35,090 bases of DNA, taken from NCBI GenBank assembly GCA_009668975.1, contig SBEG01000034.1, positions 1 to 35,090 on the forward strand, given 5' to 3'. Positions 16,197 to 24,345 of the stretch are shown here, piece after piece. Position numbers and translations under genes: made by a program. Every line of letters starts with the position of its first letter. Position 1 is the stretch's first letter. This DNA is from Deltaproteobacteria bacterium (lineage in GTDB: Bacteria; Desulfobacterota; Desulfuromonadia; Geobacterales; Geobacteraceae). Under the pieces are notes generated by a model. That model searched no databases and was not told where the DNA came from. It saw only the letters and a program-made list of their open reading frames with translations.

Positions 16197-16962
16197 GGCG
16201 AAAACCAGGGAGCGCTTCTCCGATCCGCTGTTTTCCTTCGCCATCGTGCTGCTTTTCCTGCTGCTCCTGTTTGCGCTTTTCCCGGAAAAGCGGATCATCG
16301 AGAGCATGGGGAGATCGTCCGCCAGGAGTCCGCTGGTCCTCAGCTACCGGGAAGCGTTCCTGCGCACCAGGCCGGCTGACGCGGAACTGCGGCTGAAGCT
16401 GGCCGAGGGGTTGACCGATTCAGCCCAGTTCGACCGCGCACTTAAGGTGCTTGGTGAACATGAAGGGCCCTGGCTGAAACATCGAGAAGGTTATCTCAAG
16501 GTTCGCTATCGGGCTTTGCAGGGACGTTTGGAAAGCGGGGCGTTGTCCGCTGCTGAAAGAAAACCTCTGCAAGACGATTATTCCCGAGTGGAGCGGGAGC
16601 TGGCCGCCATCAATCCCTCATTGCCGGCGCGGGAAAAAAATATGGCGGCCGCCGGCAGCAGCGGCCCTGAGTCATACCGGGAAAAGGCCAAGGGCTTTTT
16701 CAGGTCCATGAAGGAGGTTGACAGCGTGGTGAAACGCAGGGACCTTTTCATCAAAGGGGTGAGATCCCTCCAGGCGGGAAATCTTCCCGCCGAGGCGCTG
16801 ACCGAGGGGGAAGCCAATATTTCCGGCCTTGAAGCTGATCGGGAAACGCTCCTTTTTATGACGAAAATCGCTCTTGCGGCAGGGAACCCCGCGGCTGCTC
16901 AACGCTTCATTTCCAAGGCGCTCGGCAGGAGCCATGGAAATGACCAGGGTGGTGGCCCATGA
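16168..16962 (+). CDS. pelB: PelB N-terminal part as a separate inner-membrane TPR protein
   Basis: A 264-residue protein with a basic start, one transmembrane helix (~24-43, FAIVLLFLLLLFALFP) and a periplasmic helical region resembling tetratricopeptide repeats (~58-95, for example ELRLKLAEGLTDSAQFDRAL, and ~235-255). The middle is Lys/Glu-rich and may form a coiled coil. In P. aeruginosa one 1193-residue PelB carries an N-terminal membrane helix, TPRs and a barrel. Here this piece plus the next gene sum to 1206 residues, so I read it as the detached inner-membrane end of PelB. ATG 16168 follows AAGGAG. It starts within pelA and its stop overlaps the following ATG (ATGA), implying tightly matched translation. 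Confidence 0.75.
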   Translation: MLSKPSAENRAKTRERFSDPLFSFAIVLLFLLLLFALFPEKRIIESMGRSSARSPLVLSYREAFLRTRPADAELRLKLAEGLTDSAQFDRALKVLGEHEGPWLKHREGYLKVRYRALQGRLESGALSAAERKPLQDDYSRVERELAAINPSLPAREKNMAAAGSSGPESYREKAKGFFRSMKEVDSVVKRRDLFIKGVRSLQAGNLPAEALTEGEANISGLEADRETLLFMTKIALAAGNPAAAQRFISKALGRSHGNDQGGGP

Positions 16963-19787
16963 AACTGACGACATCATACCGGACTGCAGTGATTGCAGGC
17001 TTACTGTTGACGATTTTTGCCGCCATGTTTCCGGCGATGTCCGACGCCAGGCTGGGTGACGGAATTGTGCCCTATGATGCGGAACTTTATGAGACCGGCT
17101 ACCAGGTGTTTCTCATGAACGGAAACGTTGCCGACGGCTTGAAACTTGCTGAGAACGCCCTGCGGCAGCGGCCACATGATGCCGTCTGGCGCAAACGGGC
17201 CGCCCAGTGCGCAGAATGGTCCGGTGCACCGGCAGTGGCGCTGAAGCATTGGTCTTACCTGGCATTGACAACAGGAGATCTTGCGGCGAACGATCGCGCA
17301 TTGAAGCTCACGGTGGGTCTGAACGATACGCGCTCCAGGATGGAGTTACTGAAAAAACGGCTGCAAAAGGACAACGACATCACCACCGTGCGTGCTTTCG
17401 TGGAGACAGCTGAGTCCCTGGGTGAAACCGCGGAAGCGATCGCCGTCCTTGAACCGCTTACGGGCGGGGTACACGCAAAATACGCACATGAAGCGCTGGG
17501 ACGCCTCTATGAAGCCGGTGGCGAGACAGACAAGGCCATCCGTGCTCTCAGGGCATCTGGCGCAGGCCACCCGCTCTCAGCGGAGACTCTTCGCAGGCTT
17601 GCTTCACTCCAGTATGGCACGGGTGACCTGGAAGGGGCATACCTGACTCTCAAGGGAGGCATGAACACACCCGCGGCCAATGACCCGGAGTACCTTGCGG
17701 CAACGGGAGACCTGTGCTGGAGAATGCAGGATATGGAATGCGCGGTCAGCGCGGCACAGAAACTGACGACGAAAGGAAAGGGGCGGGAAGACGACTATCG
17801 GCGTATGATTTTCGTCCTGCAGGAATCGAATCCCGAGGAAGCCTATGCTGTGGCCCTTGAGGCGTCTGGACGCTTCGGCAGCCCGGATTTTTTCAACGTG
17901 GTCGCCGATCTGGGTGAACGGCAGGGCACGTGGCGGGAGCTGGAACGCTTTCTGGGCGGAATCCCGGCGAACGAACGGACGGTGCTGGAGAAAACCAGCA
18001 GATACTGGGTCTTGCGTGCCAGGGTTTTCGCCCGGATGGGCAGGGTGGAAGAATCCGTTTTCTCCTACCGTGAAGCGCTGCGCATCGAACCCGGCGACGG
18101 GGATCTGCGGGCGGGCTACCTCTGGCTGCTGATGGATCTGGACATGTTCAAGGAACTGAAGGAGGCGGTCGGCAGGTGGCCGGAGATGCGGGACGGAACG
18201 CCGCAGCTGGCCGATGCCCTTGGAGCGGCACATGTGTATATGGGAGAGTTCGCTTCTGCCCTTATTCTTTTCCGGGAAAGGTACCCGGCGCGGAAAGGCG
18301 ATCCCCTGTGGTTGTTGGCCTATGGTGATGTCCTTGAGCAGAACAACCTTGCCCAGGAGGCTTTTCACGAAAGGATGAGCGGCATCCGCCTGTTGCGGGC
18401 GGGCATGAAGGGGCTGGATGCGTCCGCTTTTGCCAGGGAGCAGAGCCGGGCAGATCTTGCCCGCTTCCTGCTCCAACTGCACAAGGGAGACCGGCTGGAT
18501 GACCTGATGAAGAATGTCATACAGGACAGCGCCGATCCCGAAACCAGGGAACTGGTGGCAGCCTGGGCCCTCTCCACGGAACGGACCGATTTTGCCCGCT
18601 GGTGGCTGGTGCGAAGGTATGCAGACAACAGCAAAAAACCTGCGTGGGTGGAGTTGGGGCTCGCACTGGAAGAAAACGATCGGGACAGGATGGCGGAGCT
18701 CCTCTCTGACAAGCCCGGCCGACTGCCCTACCGAGATGCGATCGAAGCTGCACAGCGAACCGGTTCGCATAGCTTGAGCGAAGAGTTGGCTTGGCGCCGG
18801 AGCTGGGCCAATCCCGAAGACTATCACCTCTACGAACAGGTCCGGGAGATATATTCCCGGCATCCTTCGTTCGCAGCGTATGGATTGCGGCTTCTGGATC
18901 GCGGGGGCATCGGAGGCCTGGAAAACAGATTCGACATGTCCCTGCCGCTTACGAGGCGGTACAGTCTTTTTGCCGGCTTCAGCCACACGATAAACTCGTC
19001 CCTCAAGAACGGTGTACTGATGAGCTATCCTTCCGGCGACACCCGGGCGAACGTAGGGTTGGCCACCATCTACCGTAAAGGCAAAGCTGATTTTTCGCTG
19101 GGGTGGCGCTCCGCCCTGGATGACGTGATCACCTTTGGCACAACCGCTTCCTACCGGCTGTTCTCTCGTTTGCAGATGGAGGGGGAATTTGGCTACTCCG
19201 CTCCAGCTAGCGAGTCCGTGCCGCTGATCATCGGAGGGATGAAAGACTATGGTGCACTACGCCTGATTTTTACCCCGACAGTGCGTGACACGATCCAGGC
19301 AGGCTTTTCCCATGCTATTCTTCGGGACCAGTCAAGAAATCTTCTGGGCAACGGTTCGACATATACGCTTGATTTGTCCCACAAACTGACCTTTTCGTAT
19401 CCGGATTTCTCCATCAGGGCTTTCACGGGCTACTATGATTATTCCCCTAAAAGGGCGCCACAGGGCGCCATTCTGTCGTTGGTGCCGCCAGGGTCAGCCA
19501 GCGACGCCTCTTTCTTCGTGCCCGACTCTTACTTCCAGCTTGGGGTCGGGGTCGACTTCGGCCTGGCATATCGGGAAGTGTACTCGCAGAATTGGAAGCC
19601 GTTCGGCAGTACTTCGGTGTCCTGGCGGACCGACGCGGAGGTCGGCATCGACTTCGGCCTCGGGACCCACGGCCCGGTTTTCGGATACGATTCGCTCTGG
19701 TTCCAGTTCTCCATTTCCCGGGGAACGGCCTCCACGACGGATCTCAGTGTTCTTATGGAGATGGGCTACAAATACTTTTTCAACTAG
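16959..19787 (+). CDS. pelB: PelB C-terminal part: TPR and outer-membrane beta-barrel export porin
   Basis: A 942-residue protein with its own Sec signal peptide (1-30, cleavage near MSDA). About 550 residues of TPR helices follow, typified by YDAELYETGYQVFLMNGNVADGLKLAENAL (given here as a position cue, residues 38-68), then EAIAVLEPL, then DKAIRALRASG. The last ~320 residues form a barrel with alternating strands from RRYSLFAGFSHTIN through KADFSLGWRSAL, ending MGYKYFFN. In the Pel system PelB forms the outer-membrane pore, and its TPRs bind PelA and guide the polymer. The separate signal peptide means that this part is released into the periplasm, unlike one-piece PelB. Its ATG overlaps the stop of the preceding gene. 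Confidence 0.88.
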   Translation: MKLTTSYRTAVIAGLLLTIFAAMFPAMSDARLGDGIVPYDAELYETGYQVFLMNGNVADGLKLAENALRQRPHDAVWRKRAAQCAEWSGAPAVALKHWSYLALTTGDLAANDRALKLTVGLNDTRSRMELLKKRLQKDNDITTVRAFVETAESLGETAEAIAVLEPLTGGVHAKYAHEALGRLYEAGGETDKAIRALRASGAGHPLSAETLRRLASLQYGTGDLEGAYLTLKGGMNTPAANDPEYLAATGDLCWRMQDMECAVSAAQKLTTKGKGREDDYRRMIFVLQESNPEEAYAVALEASGRFGSPDFFNVVADLGERQGTWRELERFLGGIPANERTVLEKTSRYWVLRARVFARMGRVEESVFSYREALRIEPGDGDLRAGYLWLLMDLDMFKELKEAVGRWPEMRDGTPQLADALGAAHVYMGEFASALILFRERYPARKGDPLWLLAYGDVLEQNNLAQEAFHERMSGIRLLRAGMKGLDASAFAREQSRADLARFLLQLHKGDRLDDLMKNVIQDSADPETRELVAAWALSTERTDFARWWLVRRYADNSKKPAWVELGLALEENDRDRMAELLSDKPGRLPYRDAIEAAQRTGSHSLSEELAWRRSWANPEDYHLYEQVREIYSRHPSFAAYGLRLLDRGGIGGLENRFDMSLPLTRRYSLFAGFSHTINSSLKNGVLMSYPSGDTRANVGLATIYRKGKADFSLGWRSALDDVITFGTTASYRLFSRLQMEGEFGYSAPASESVPLIIGGMKDYGALRLIFTPTVRDTIQAGFSHAILRDQSRNLLGNGSTYTLDLSHKLTFSYPDFSIRAFTGYYDYSPKRAPQGAILSLVPPGSASDASFFVPDSYFQLGVGVDFGLAYREVYSQNWKPFGSTSVSWRTDAEVGIDFGLGTHGPVFGYDSLWFQFSISRGTASTTDLSVLMEMGYKYFFN

Positions 19788-19989
19788 CCCGATTACTTTG
19801 CCCGACAAAATTTTCACCTTGTAGCCGATGTTTTGAGTCACTCTCTACCTTGATGGAGAGGGTATGAAAAAGGAAATCCTTCTCCAGTGAGGGAGAAGGT
19901 GGCCCACCTTGCTCCCGGTAGCTCTTCAGAGCGAAGGAGTGGAGTCGAGGGGGTTTGAATAAAATTGAAAAGAAAGAAAGGGGATTCAT
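19788..19989 (+). other. pelB-pelC spacer with two hairpins
   Basis: This is the only sizeable gap inside the operon (202 bases). It holds CTCTC...GAGAG at 19841-19860 and a perfect CCTTCTCC / GGAGAAGG hairpin at 19878-19899. Both are in the style of the widespread CTCTCCCTT-GATGGGAGAG repeat sequences of proteobacterial intergenic DNA. No T tract follows, so they are unlikely to terminate fully; they may stabilise or process the pel mRNA. The ribosome site AAAGGGG for pelC lies at the end. Confidence 0.5.
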
Positions 19990-20514
19990 ATGAAATTTCT
20001 GAGAACTGCCATGGTCTGCGGGTTGCTGTCCCTTCTCGCCGCATGTGTGACCATTCACGAGGGGGCCAATGAGCCGGTTTCGTTAAGCGACAGCTGGGTG
20101 ATGCTGCCGTTCGTCAACAACACGGAGACACCCTATGCCGCGGAAAGGGCCGAATCAATCACTGCTTCGCTCCTGTATGCGCGCGGAGTGAAGAATCTTG
20201 CCGAATCTGTGCGGGAGTCCAGGCAAGACGAAATCTCCGTGGGCAGAAGGGCAGAACGTCAGAAGGAAGCTCTGGAGTGGGCACGCAAGAACAAGTTCCG
20301 CTATGCGGTGACCGGTACGGTTAATGAGTGGCGCTACAAGGTGGGGCTTGACGGCGAGCCGGTGGTTGGGATAACGCTTCAGGTATATGCACTGCCGGAG
20401 GGGAAAATCGTCTGGAGCGGCACGGGATCCAAAAGTGGCTGGAGCAGGGGCGCTGTCAGCGCAGTTGCACAACAGGTCATCGACCGGCTGCTGGAAAACA
20501 TGATCAAAAAATGA
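19990..20514 (+). CDS. pelC: PelC outer-membrane lipoprotein
   Basis: A 174-residue lipoprotein (P. aeruginosa PelC has 172). The signal peptide ends in the lipobox LLAAC with lipidated C19. The mature part contains SWVMLPFVNNTETPYAAERA and a central ALEWARKNKFRYAVTGTVNEW, matching the PelC alpha/beta fold, and a C-terminal amphipathic helix. PelC forms a ring at the periplasmic face of the outer membrane that funnels the cationic polymer towards PelB. The start follows AAAGGGGATTCAT. Its stop overlaps the pelD start (ATGA). Role is from the characterised family; identity rests on length, lipobox and operon position. Confidence 0.9.
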   Translation: MKFLRTAMVCGLLSLLAACVTIHEGANEPVSLSDSWVMLPFVNNTETPYAAERAESITASLLYARGVKNLAESVRESRQDEISVGRRAERQKEALEWARKNKFRYAVTGTVNEWRYKVGLDGEPVVGITLQVYALPEGKIVWSGTGSKSGWSRGAVSAVAQQVIDRLLENMIKK

Positions 20515-21845
20515 AAGCTCTCATGAAATCCATACGAAAGAAACCCCCTTGGTTGGTGCCGTGGCTGGAAACTATTGCCATTACTTTCCTGGTGCTTTCA
20601 GGGGGATATTACTTCAACGGGAGCGACCCTTTCCTGGTAACTTCCAGGTTTCCGTGGCTCTGGTTTGCCCCAATCCTGGCTGCCCTGCGCTATGGGATGG
20701 GGCCGGGACTCACTTCGGTATCGATCATCGCCCTGCTTATGTTCCTGGCGGACCGGACGGGCCGATTGCCCTATCCCTTTCCCTTGGACCATATGCTTGG
20801 GGGGCTGCTCCTTACCATGATCTGCGGACAGTTTGGCTCTGTTTGGCGAAAAAGGCTGAAGAGGGCTGACATGCTCAGCGAGCATGCGCTGGAAAGAGCG
20901 CAGCAGATTTCCAGGGCCTATTTCATGGTCAGGCTGTCCCATGACCGGCTGGAACAGAACCTGATCAGCAAGCCGCTGACCCTCAGGCAGGCTATGGTGG
21001 ACATGCGGCTGTTCCTCAAGCGGCACGGCGGGGAGATCAACGGCGAGGTTGCCAGTGAGCTGCTTTCCATACTGTCCCACTATTGCAGCCTCGACAGCGC
21101 CTCCATCTATCTGGTTGATAACGGCAGGCTTGCCACCACTCCCGTGGCTTCATGCGGCAAGGGAGCGCCTTACGATCCTGACGATCTTCTGCTTCGCGCC
21201 GCCATGGAGTCGGACAGCACTGCCTACCAGTCAGTGGAAAAGATGTCGCCGGAGCAGCGGAGCAGCTACCTGGTCGCTTCTCCCATGCGCAGCAGTTCTG
21301 GAGACCTGCTGGCTGTGCTGCTGGTTTCGGAGATGCCCTTTCTCGCCCTGCAGAGGGAAACCCTGCAGATACTGGGGGTTTTGCTCTCCTATTGCGTCGA
21401 GCACGCCTCCGCCACGGTCAAGGCTGCCGAAATACTTGAGGTGTTCCCGGCCTGCCCGCCGATCTTTGCCTCCGAACTGATAAAAATGCACCGCCTCAAC
21501 GCGGAGTTGGGCATCGAAAGCACCCTGGGCCTGCTCCGGGTGAATCCAAATCCCAGGGATGCCGAAATGGCGCTTACCATGGAGAAGAAACAGCGCGGCC
21601 TGGACCATGTCTGGAGGCTCTCAACTCCACAGGGGCTCCTGCTGATAACGCTTATGCCGTTTTCTAATATTACCGGTGGTGAGGGGTACTTGACCCGCGT
21701 CAGCAAATTCGTCCGCACCAGGTTCGGCATAAGGCTGGGGGACGAGCTGATAACTTCACGTCTGCTCCGGATTGTGCCGGCCGTTTCTCCCGTGGGGCAT
21801 CTTCGTGAGCTGTTGAAGCTGGAGGGTATAGATGGCGAATCTTAA
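20511..21845 (+). CDS. pelD: PelD: c-di-GMP receptor of the Pel synthase complex
   Basis: A 444-residue inner-membrane protein (P. aeruginosa: 455). Four hydrophobic segments (~15-33, 46-60, 64-80, 95-110) are followed by a coiled linker, a GAF domain (~155-305) and a degenerate GGDEF domain (~315-440). The inhibitory-site motif RxxD that binds c-di-GMP is present as R362-G-L-D365 (QRGLDHVW). A second likely ligand arginine lies in HDRLEQNLISKPLTLRQAM, equivalent to the R161 region of P. aeruginosa PelD. The GGDEF active-site residues are absent, so it is a receptor and not a cyclase. C-di-GMP binding is expected to switch on polymer synthesis. ATG 20511 overlaps the pelC stop, and the gene overlaps pelE by 14 bases. 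Confidence 0.92.
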   Translation: MKALMKSIRKKPPWLVPWLETIAITFLVLSGGYYFNGSDPFLVTSRFPWLWFAPILAALRYGMGPGLTSVSIIALLMFLADRTGRLPYPFPLDHMLGGLLLTMICGQFGSVWRKRLKRADMLSEHALERAQQISRAYFMVRLSHDRLEQNLISKPLTLRQAMVDMRLFLKRHGGEINGEVASELLSILSHYCSLDSASIYLVDNGRLATTPVASCGKGAPYDPDDLLLRAAMESDSTAYQSVEKMSPEQRSSYLVASPMRSSSGDLLAVLLVSEMPFLALQRETLQILGVLLSYCVEHASATVKAAEILEVFPACPPIFASELIKMHRLNAELGIESTLGLLRVNPNPRDAEMALTMEKKQRGLDHVWRLSTPQGLLLITLMPFSNITGGEGYLTRVSKFVRTRFGIRLGDELITSRLLRIVPAVSPVGHLRELLKLEGIDGES

Positions 21846-22824
21846 GTTCCCGCTATACACGCTGCTGGGTGAGCTCGTTGGCATCGGCGCACTGTTTCTG
21901 CCCGGCGCCGGCTGGACTGCGTTCACGGCGGCCTTTATGCTTCACCTGGCGGCCAGCCTGTGTTTTGCCTTGACGCTTCCCGTCTCTCTTCCGCCGGGAT
22001 ATCTGGACAGGAGAAGTCAGGGGTTGCTGTTCTTTTCATTCATTTTCTTCATCCCCCTGCTCGGTATCCTGGGGATGATATTCATACTGCTCTACTTCAG
22101 GTTTGCGGGAAAGAAAAGGGTGCGGCCCGAATTCTTCATCATGCCGCGCCTTCCCTTCACGGCCGTGGAAGGAGTCAAACCGGTGAACATGGGGGAGGGT
22201 GGCGCCTGGTCGCGCCTCAGGGACGAATCCATCTCCCGGCAGGTCAAAATAGAGGCGCTCATGGCTGCTGGATCCGTTCCCGGGCAGCAGGGGAGCCGCT
22301 TGCTGCAGATGGCGGCCGGGGACAGCGATGACGAAATCCGCCTCGTAGCGTTCAACATTTTCGACAAAAGGGAAAAAAACATCAGCGCCGCAATCAGCCG
22401 CATGCTCCAGGAACTGAAAGCCACAGAAGTTGCAGGGGAAAAAGGGCTGGTCTGCGGGAGGCTCGCCTTTTCCTACTGGGAGTTCATCTACAATGAACTG
22501 GTCAGGGACGAGCTGAAGGAGTTCTGTCTGGACCAGGCGCTCCATTATGCACGGTTGAACGAAGAACTGGAGGGGCCGAGCCAACCCATTGCCATGCTCA
22601 TGGGACGGATCCTGCTGCTTCGCGGGGATATGGACGGGGCGGAGCGGGCTTTCGAAAGGGCGTTGGCCCTGGGTGTGGCTCCGAGTAAGGGCGTGCCTTT
22701 TCAGGCGGAATTGCTCTTCAGAAAGCGTGATTTCGTGGCCTTGAAACGCCTCCTTTCCAACCATCCGGCCTTGCGCCACAAGCCGGGCATCGGGGATGTT
22801 GTTTCCTTTTGGGGAGGGGCATAA
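21832..22824 (+). CDS. pelE: PelE inner-membrane scaffold protein
   Basis: A 330-residue protein (P. aeruginosa: 329). Two to three membrane helices at the N-terminus (~8-25, 29-48, 62-88) are followed by a cytoplasmic helical repeat region. That region includes a HEAT-like segment (~125-185, VKIEALMAAGSVPGQQGSRL) and TPR-like helices (~215-310, such as MDGAERAFERALALG). In the Pel machinery PelE links PelD, PelG and the cytoplasmic synthase PelF. GGAGGG lies 6 bases before the ATG, inside pelD. The stop is immediately followed by the pelF ATG. Low family conservation makes this call rest partly on operon position and length. Confidence 0.87.
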   Translation: MANLKFPLYTLLGELVGIGALFLPGAGWTAFTAAFMLHLAASLCFALTLPVSLPPGYLDRRSQGLLFFSFIFFIPLLGILGMIFILLYFRFAGKKRVRPEFFIMPRLPFTAVEGVKPVNMGEGGAWSRLRDESISRQVKIEALMAAGSVPGQQGSRLLQMAAGDSDDEIRLVAFNIFDKREKNISAAISRMLQELKATEVAGEKGLVCGRLAFSYWEFIYNELVRDELKEFCLDQALHYARLNEELEGPSQPIAMLMGRILLLRGDMDGAERAFERALALGVAPSKGVPFQAELLFRKRDFVALKRLLSNHPALRHKPGIGDVVSFWGGA

Positions 22825-24345
22825 ATGGACCGTTTTCCGAGGACCGACCATGTCGACATCATGCTGCTCCTGGAAGGGACCTTCCCCTACGTCAGCGGCG
22901 GGGTTTCCAGTTGGGTGGACCAGCTGATTCACTCCTTTCCCGAATACCGCTTCGGAGCGGTATTCATCGGGAGCCGGCCGGAAGATTACGGGGAGCAGCG
23001 GTACGAGCTTCCGCGCAACCTGTTGCACTTGGAGGCGCACTTCCTGGGTGAACAGGAACAGCCTGTGATCAAGCGCCGCCCGGGCAATCCGGAAAAGCTT
23101 GAGGCCATGAGAAACTGGCATTCGTCGTTTCTGTCCCGCAGCGCTACAGACTCGGAAAAGAAGATTGTCGATCCCCGGTTCTACCTCTCCTCCGCTGAAG
23201 GAGTGGACTACTCCCAGTTTCTCTACTCCGAATATGCATGGGAGTTCATCACCGAAATGTACCAGTCCCGCTGTACAGACCCCTCTTTCCTCGATTATTT
23301 CTGGACGGTCAGGAACATGCATGGCCCTCTCTGGAGGCTGGCCGACATCGCGGAAGGATTGATCCCGGCCGGACTCTATCATTCCGTTTCCACCGGTTAT
23401 GCCGGTTTCCTCGGTGCAATGCTGGGCAGCCGCCGGCAAAGGCCGCTCCTGTTGAGCGAGCACGGCATCTATACCAAGGAACGCAGGATCGATCTGCTGC
23501 AAAGCGACTGGATTAGGGATAACCGGGAAGCGCTGCAGAAGGACCCGGCTGAAATCAGCTATTACCGGACTCTGTGGATGCGTTTTTTCGAGACTCTGGG
23601 AAGGATCTGCTATTCAGTTTCCGGCGATATTGTCTCCCTTTACGAAGGCGCCAGGCTCCGGCAGATCGAGGACGGCGCCCCTGCCGAACGCACTCAGGTG
23701 ATTCCCAACGGCATCGATCTGGAGCGGTTCGCGCCGGTTGAAAGTGCCGAACGGCGGACTCCGCCTCCGGTGCTGAGCCTCGTGGGAAGGGTGGTGCCCA
23801 TAAAGGACATCAAGACCTTCATCCGCACCATAAGGATACTGGCCGACAGGATTCCGGAAATCGAAGGCTGGTTAGTTGGCCCGTTCGACGAGGATGTTGA
23901 CTACGCCGATGAATGCCGGGCATTGGCAGAAAGTCTGCAGGTGAGTGAGCGGGTGCGTTTTATGGGCATGAGGAATGTGGAGGAAATCTATCCCCGGTCC
24001 GGAGTTGTTTTGCTCAGCTCAATCAGCGAGGGTCTGCCGCTGGTAGTCATTGAAGCCTTTGCTGCCGGGGTACCGGTTGTTGCCACCGATGTGGGGGCCT
24101 GCCGCCAGCTTGTTTACGGCCTTGATGCGGAGGACCGTGAGCTGGGTGCGGCCGGTGCGATCGTGGGCATCAACGATCCCAAGGCGCTGGCGGAAGCGTC
24201 CTGCGAGTTGCTTCAGTCGCCGGAACGGTGGAAGTCGGCCAGTGACGCTGCCCTGAGAAGGGTCCGGCGCTATTACACCACCGGCAGGATGGTTTCCGAG
24301 TACCGTAAACTCTACGAAAAGGGGTTGCAGCAATGGCAGGCATAG
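22825..24345 (+). CDS. pelF: PelF: cytoplasmic GT4-family glycosyltransferase (Pel polymerase)
   Basis: A 506-residue GT-B enzyme (P. aeruginosa: 507). The N-terminal lobe starts DIMLLLEGTFPYVSGGVSSW, a PelF signature loop. The C-terminal lobe carries VIPNGIDLERFAPV, LVGRVVPIKDIKTFIR and the GT4 E-x7-E element in SISEGLPLVVIEAFAAGVPV, with VATDVGACRQLV next to it. It uses UDP-activated hexosamine (mainly UDP-GalNAc in P. aeruginosa) to extend the Pel chain at the inner membrane together with PelG. The start has GGGAGGGG just upstream, at the pelE end. It overlaps pelG by 13 bases. No precursor-synthesis gene (such as a UDP-GlcNAc 4-epimerase) is in the operon, so the sugar donor must come from elsewhere. 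Confidence 0.95.
   Translation: MDRFPRTDHVDIMLLLEGTFPYVSGGVSSWVDQLIHSFPEYRFGAVFIGSRPEDYGEQRYELPRNLLHLEAHFLGEQEQPVIKRRPGNPEKLEAMRNWHSSFLSRSATDSEKKIVDPRFYLSSAEGVDYSQFLYSEYAWEFITEMYQSRCTDPSFLDYFWTVRNMHGPLWRLADIAEGLIPAGLYHSVSTGYAGFLGAMLGSRRQRPLLLSEHGIYTKERRIDLLQSDWIRDNREALQKDPAEISYYRTLWMRFFETLGRICYSVSGDIVSLYEGARLRQIEDGAPAERTQVIPNGIDLERFAPVESAERRTPPPVLSLVGRVVPIKDIKTFIRTIRILADRIPEIEGWLVGPFDEDVDYADECRALAESLQVSERVRFMGMRNVEEIYPRSGVVLLSSISEGLPLVVIEAFAAGVPVVATDVGACRQLVYGLDAEDRELGAAGAIVGINDPKALAEASCELLQSPERWKSASDAALRRVRRYYTTGRMVSEYRKLYEKGLQQWQA

Noticed and set aside
17604..18986. 460-codon open frame on the minus strand
   Set aside because: It is antisense to the TPR region of PelB; no ribosome site and no recognisable domain.
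22036..23502. 488-codon open frame on the minus strand
   Set aside because: It lies antisense to pelE and pelF, both well supported; the product has no family features.
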